The position numbers and the translations under genes are program-made. Of a stretch of DNA of 5,263 nt, positions 4,410-5,263 are shown in pieces. Position 1 is the first letter of the stretch. Each line of letters starts with the position of its first letter. The notes below the pieces were generated by a model. It did no database searches. It had not been told where the DNA came from and was given only the letters and a program-made list of their open reading frames with translations. Location of the stretch: the NCBI GenBank assembly GCA_009885205.1, contig VFLE01000001.1:1-5263 (forward strand), given 5' to 3'. Source of the DNA: Candidatus Shapirobacteria bacterium. Its GTDB lineage: Bacteria; Patescibacteriota; Microgenomatia; UBA12405.

Positions 4410-4751
4410 ATGTGGACAATACCAAAGATAAAAGATGGTCTTGAAAAGTTTTTCAAAGAAAACAATCATTATCCGACCGTATATGAAATTGATAGTTGCC
4501 CTTATCTCCCTTCAGCAAGACACATCCAGAGAAGTTTCGGTGGTATGGAAAAAGTAAGAGAAGAACTCGGACTTCAAATAACCCACTATGGGAAAGGATT
4601 AACTCGTTCCCAAAAAGCATATGATGTTGGGATAAGAGGAAAAAACATTGAAAATGAAGTGGAACCAGTTTTAGTCGGTAAGTTTGGTGAAATTTTTGTT
4701 CATACTCAAAAACGAATAAACAATATCAGTGCTGATTTTTTTTGTTTATAA
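4410..4751 (+). CDS. Homing-endonuclease-repeat / nuclease-like protein, N-terminal part (frameshifted)
   Basis: Residues 5-54 look like the homing-endonuclease-associated repeat (HNH_repeat type): PKIKDGLEKFFKENNHYPTV, then PSARHIQRSFGGMEKVREEL. The key marks are the YPT turn, the PSxRxI helix and the FGGxxKxREELGL ending, usually a DNA-contacting helical repeat. From about residue 65 a second domain begins, with NEVEPVLVGKFGEIFVHTQK, a helix-then-strand opening seen in PD-(D/E)xK-like nucleases. The frame ends in CL-stop right after ISADFF. A run of eight T (4736-4743) lies at that point, and leaving one T out continues straight into the frame that ends at 5037, giving one protein of about 208 aa. 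I therefore regard 4410-5037 as one gene, broken by mutation or sequencing error or expressed by slippage. Confidence 0.7.
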   Translation: MWTIPKIKDGLEKFFKENNHYPTVYEIDSCPYLPSARHIQRSFGGMEKVREELGLQITHYGKGLTRSQKAYDVGIRGKNIENEVEPVLVGKFGEIFVHTQKRINNISADFFCL

Positions 4752-5037
4752 TCCAGATGAAAATTTTGGAGTGGATGTTTTTTGTTTTGAAAATACTAAA
4801 GATTTTAGCAACATCATTAACCATAAACAAAAAAATTACTCCGACTATGCTTTCAAAATAATTTTATTAGCCATTGGAGAAAAAGAAGAGTTTCCTCAAG
4901 CTCAAATTGACAAACTGATAAAAAATAAAAAAAATCTTCTCTCGGATAAATTTATGGTTATGAATCTATCAAGCCTGAAAGAATGGATAAACGGATTTTC
5001 AATATACACAACTCCAATAAAACCAAATGACAATTGA
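4729..5037 (+). CDS. Nuclease-like protein, C-terminal part (frameshifted)
   Basis: This is the second half of the gene beginning at 4410; meaningful coding starts at about 4744, just after the T-run, and the ATG at 4729 is probably not a real start. Read together with the first half, the junction is ADFF-VYNPDENFGVDVF, which then runs to FSNIINHKQKNYSDY. In the joined protein D109, D122 and K139 are candidate active-site residues of a PD-(D/E)xK-type nuclease (D...D...N-x-K, with N in place of the usual E or D). This is an inference from spacing. The rest (KIILLAIGEKEEF, then a strand-like KFMVMNLSSLKEW) is compatible with the end of such a fold. If the T-run is a sequencing error the enzyme is intact. 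The stop at 5037 overlaps a small ORF by 11 nt. Confidence 0.65.
   Translation: MLIFFVYNPDENFGVDVFCFENTKDFSNIINHKQKNYSDYAFKIILLAIGEKEEFPQAQIDKLIKNKKNLLSDKFMVMNLSSLKEWINGFSIYTTPIKPNDN
4736..4743 (+). other. T8 frameshift site within the nuclease gene
   Basis: Eight consecutive T separate the two reading frames. The upstream frame reads GAT TTT TTT TGT TTA TAA; skipping one T gives GTT TAT AAT CCA and the continuing frame. A one-base homopolymer error, a true inactivating insertion, or polymerase slippage on U8 would all produce this picture. Confidence 0.75.
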
Positions 5038-5170
5038 CAAACATAAGGATATTGAACTAGCTTATGGTCAGTTTTTTATTGAATTGATACATCCCGACGG
5101 TAGTCGGGATACAATGGAGTGTTCCCGCGCGCGCAAAAAAGAAAATTCCGCAAAGCGGAATTATAAATAA
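5027..5170 (+). CDS. Possible 47-aa ORF overlapping the nuclease gene and running into the right repeat
   Basis: An ATG at 5027, inside the last codons of the nuclease gene (11-nt overlap), opens a frame that stops at TAA 5168-5170. It begins MTIDKHKDIELAYGQFFIEL, which looks protein-like. It then passes through a perfect 8-bp hairpin (5091-5110), the CGCGCGCGC tract and the hairpin of the right repeat, where the translation becomes basic and unstructured (RARKKENSAKRNYK). I read it as the start of a once longer coupled gene cut off by the repeat, or as a chance frame. Confidence 0.25.
   Translation: MTIDKHKDIELAYGQFFIELIHPDGSRDTMECSRARKKENSAKRNYK
5091..5110. repeat. Perfect 8-bp hairpin with GGTA loop
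   Basis: ATCCCGAC (5091-5098) and GTCGGGAT (5103-5110) form a perfect stem around GGTA. No T-tract follows on either strand, so it is not a classical terminator. Its GC-rich stem stands out in AT-rich surroundings, as does the terminal repeat, which suggests a REP-like dispersed element. It may also serve as a 3' end or stability element for the nuclease transcript. Confidence 0.6.
5135..5162 (-). terminator. Terminator facing inward from the right end
   Basis: On the minus strand an 8-bp stem (AATTCCGC, TTT loop, GCGGAATT) is followed by TTCTTTTTT. This is a good intrinsic terminator for transcripts entering from outside the right repeat. On the plus strand the same hairpin is followed only by TTATAAATAA and would be weak. 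The left-end copy lacks a matching T-tract. Confidence 0.55.
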
Positions 5171-5263
5171 CGCGAACAGCTAGGCCCACCGGTGCGGGCG
5201 GTGGGCCGACGCTGTGACCGTGCCCGTCCGTAGCCTTGGCGAAGGCGGGGCTCAATATTTAAA
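5155..5263. repeat. Right terminal inverted repeat (109 bp, perfect match to the left end)
   Basis: This is the exact reverse complement of 1-109 and therefore carries the same hairpins, including the compound one at 5176-5215. Just inside it, the last hairpin (5146-5160) keeps the TTCCGC/GCGGAA stem but has a three-base loop where the left copy has four. The two arms are thus identical up to a loop and then diverge. That fits two copies of one structured repeat in inverted orientation. Confidence 0.93.

Noticed and set aside
167..5037. Alternative genetic code with UGA as glycine or tryptophan
   Set aside because: The recognised genes end normally in TAA, TAG or TGA and use TGG for tryptophan; no conserved domain is interrupted by TGA.
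1..5263. CRISPR array, tRNA, rRNA, transposase or integrase
   Set aside because: No regularly spaced direct repeats, no cloverleaf-like sequence, no ribosomal RNA signature and no DDE, HUH or tyrosine/serine recombinase motifs were seen on either strand.

Overview
The window reads as a short, AT-rich bacterial accessory region closed at both ends by the same GC-rich sequence in inverted orientation. Bases 1-109 are a perfect reverse complement of 5155-5263. Both copies end in a small hairpin whose stem is kept but whose loop differs. The repeat is very GC-rich (59 of 80 bases in 11-90), while the interior is mostly A/T. Standard-code genes, TTGACA/TATAAT-like promoters and an XRE/Panacea antitoxin point to a bacterium. 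Very small genes, almost no Shine-Dalgarno sequences and many short GC-rich hairpins would fit a Patescibacteria/CPR-type genome; that assignment is inference. No rRNA, tRNA, CRISPR array, transposase, integrase or replication gene is visible.

Layout. (1) 1-166: left repeat and short spacer. (2) 167-1241, minus strand: a two-gene toxin-antitoxin operon, with an XRE-HTH + Panacea (DUF4065) antitoxin first and a RelE/ParE-like presumed toxin second, overlapping by 11 nt. (3) 1242-1412: a dense regulatory region with nested inverted repeats and outward-facing promoters. (4) 1413-1688, plus strand: an unrecognised 91-aa soluble protein, then a weak terminator and a G/T-only tract. (5) 1792-3765: six tiny membrane proteins in two divergent groups, one on the minus strand (2738 down to 1792) and one on the plus strand from 2817. 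Three of these six appear to be paralogues: two membrane helices followed by an E-I-x-[DE]-K-x-D motif. (6) 3779-4171: a HEPN-like helical protein. (7) 4172-4409: a gene-poor spacer with degenerate hairpins. (8) 4410-5037: a homing-endonuclease-repeat / nuclease-like gene split by a +1 frameshift at a run of eight T. (9) 5038-5263: a small ORF running into hairpins and the right repeat.

How the parts may work together. The toxin-antitoxin pair could stabilise the segment. The HEPN-like and nuclease-like genes are typical accessory cargo. The paired membrane-protein operons are the most novel part and have no function I can name. The inverted ends could mark a mobile element moved by a recombinase acting in trans, or a linear replicon. 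They could equally be a dispersed genomic repeat at which an assembly broke. The sequence alone does not decide between these.
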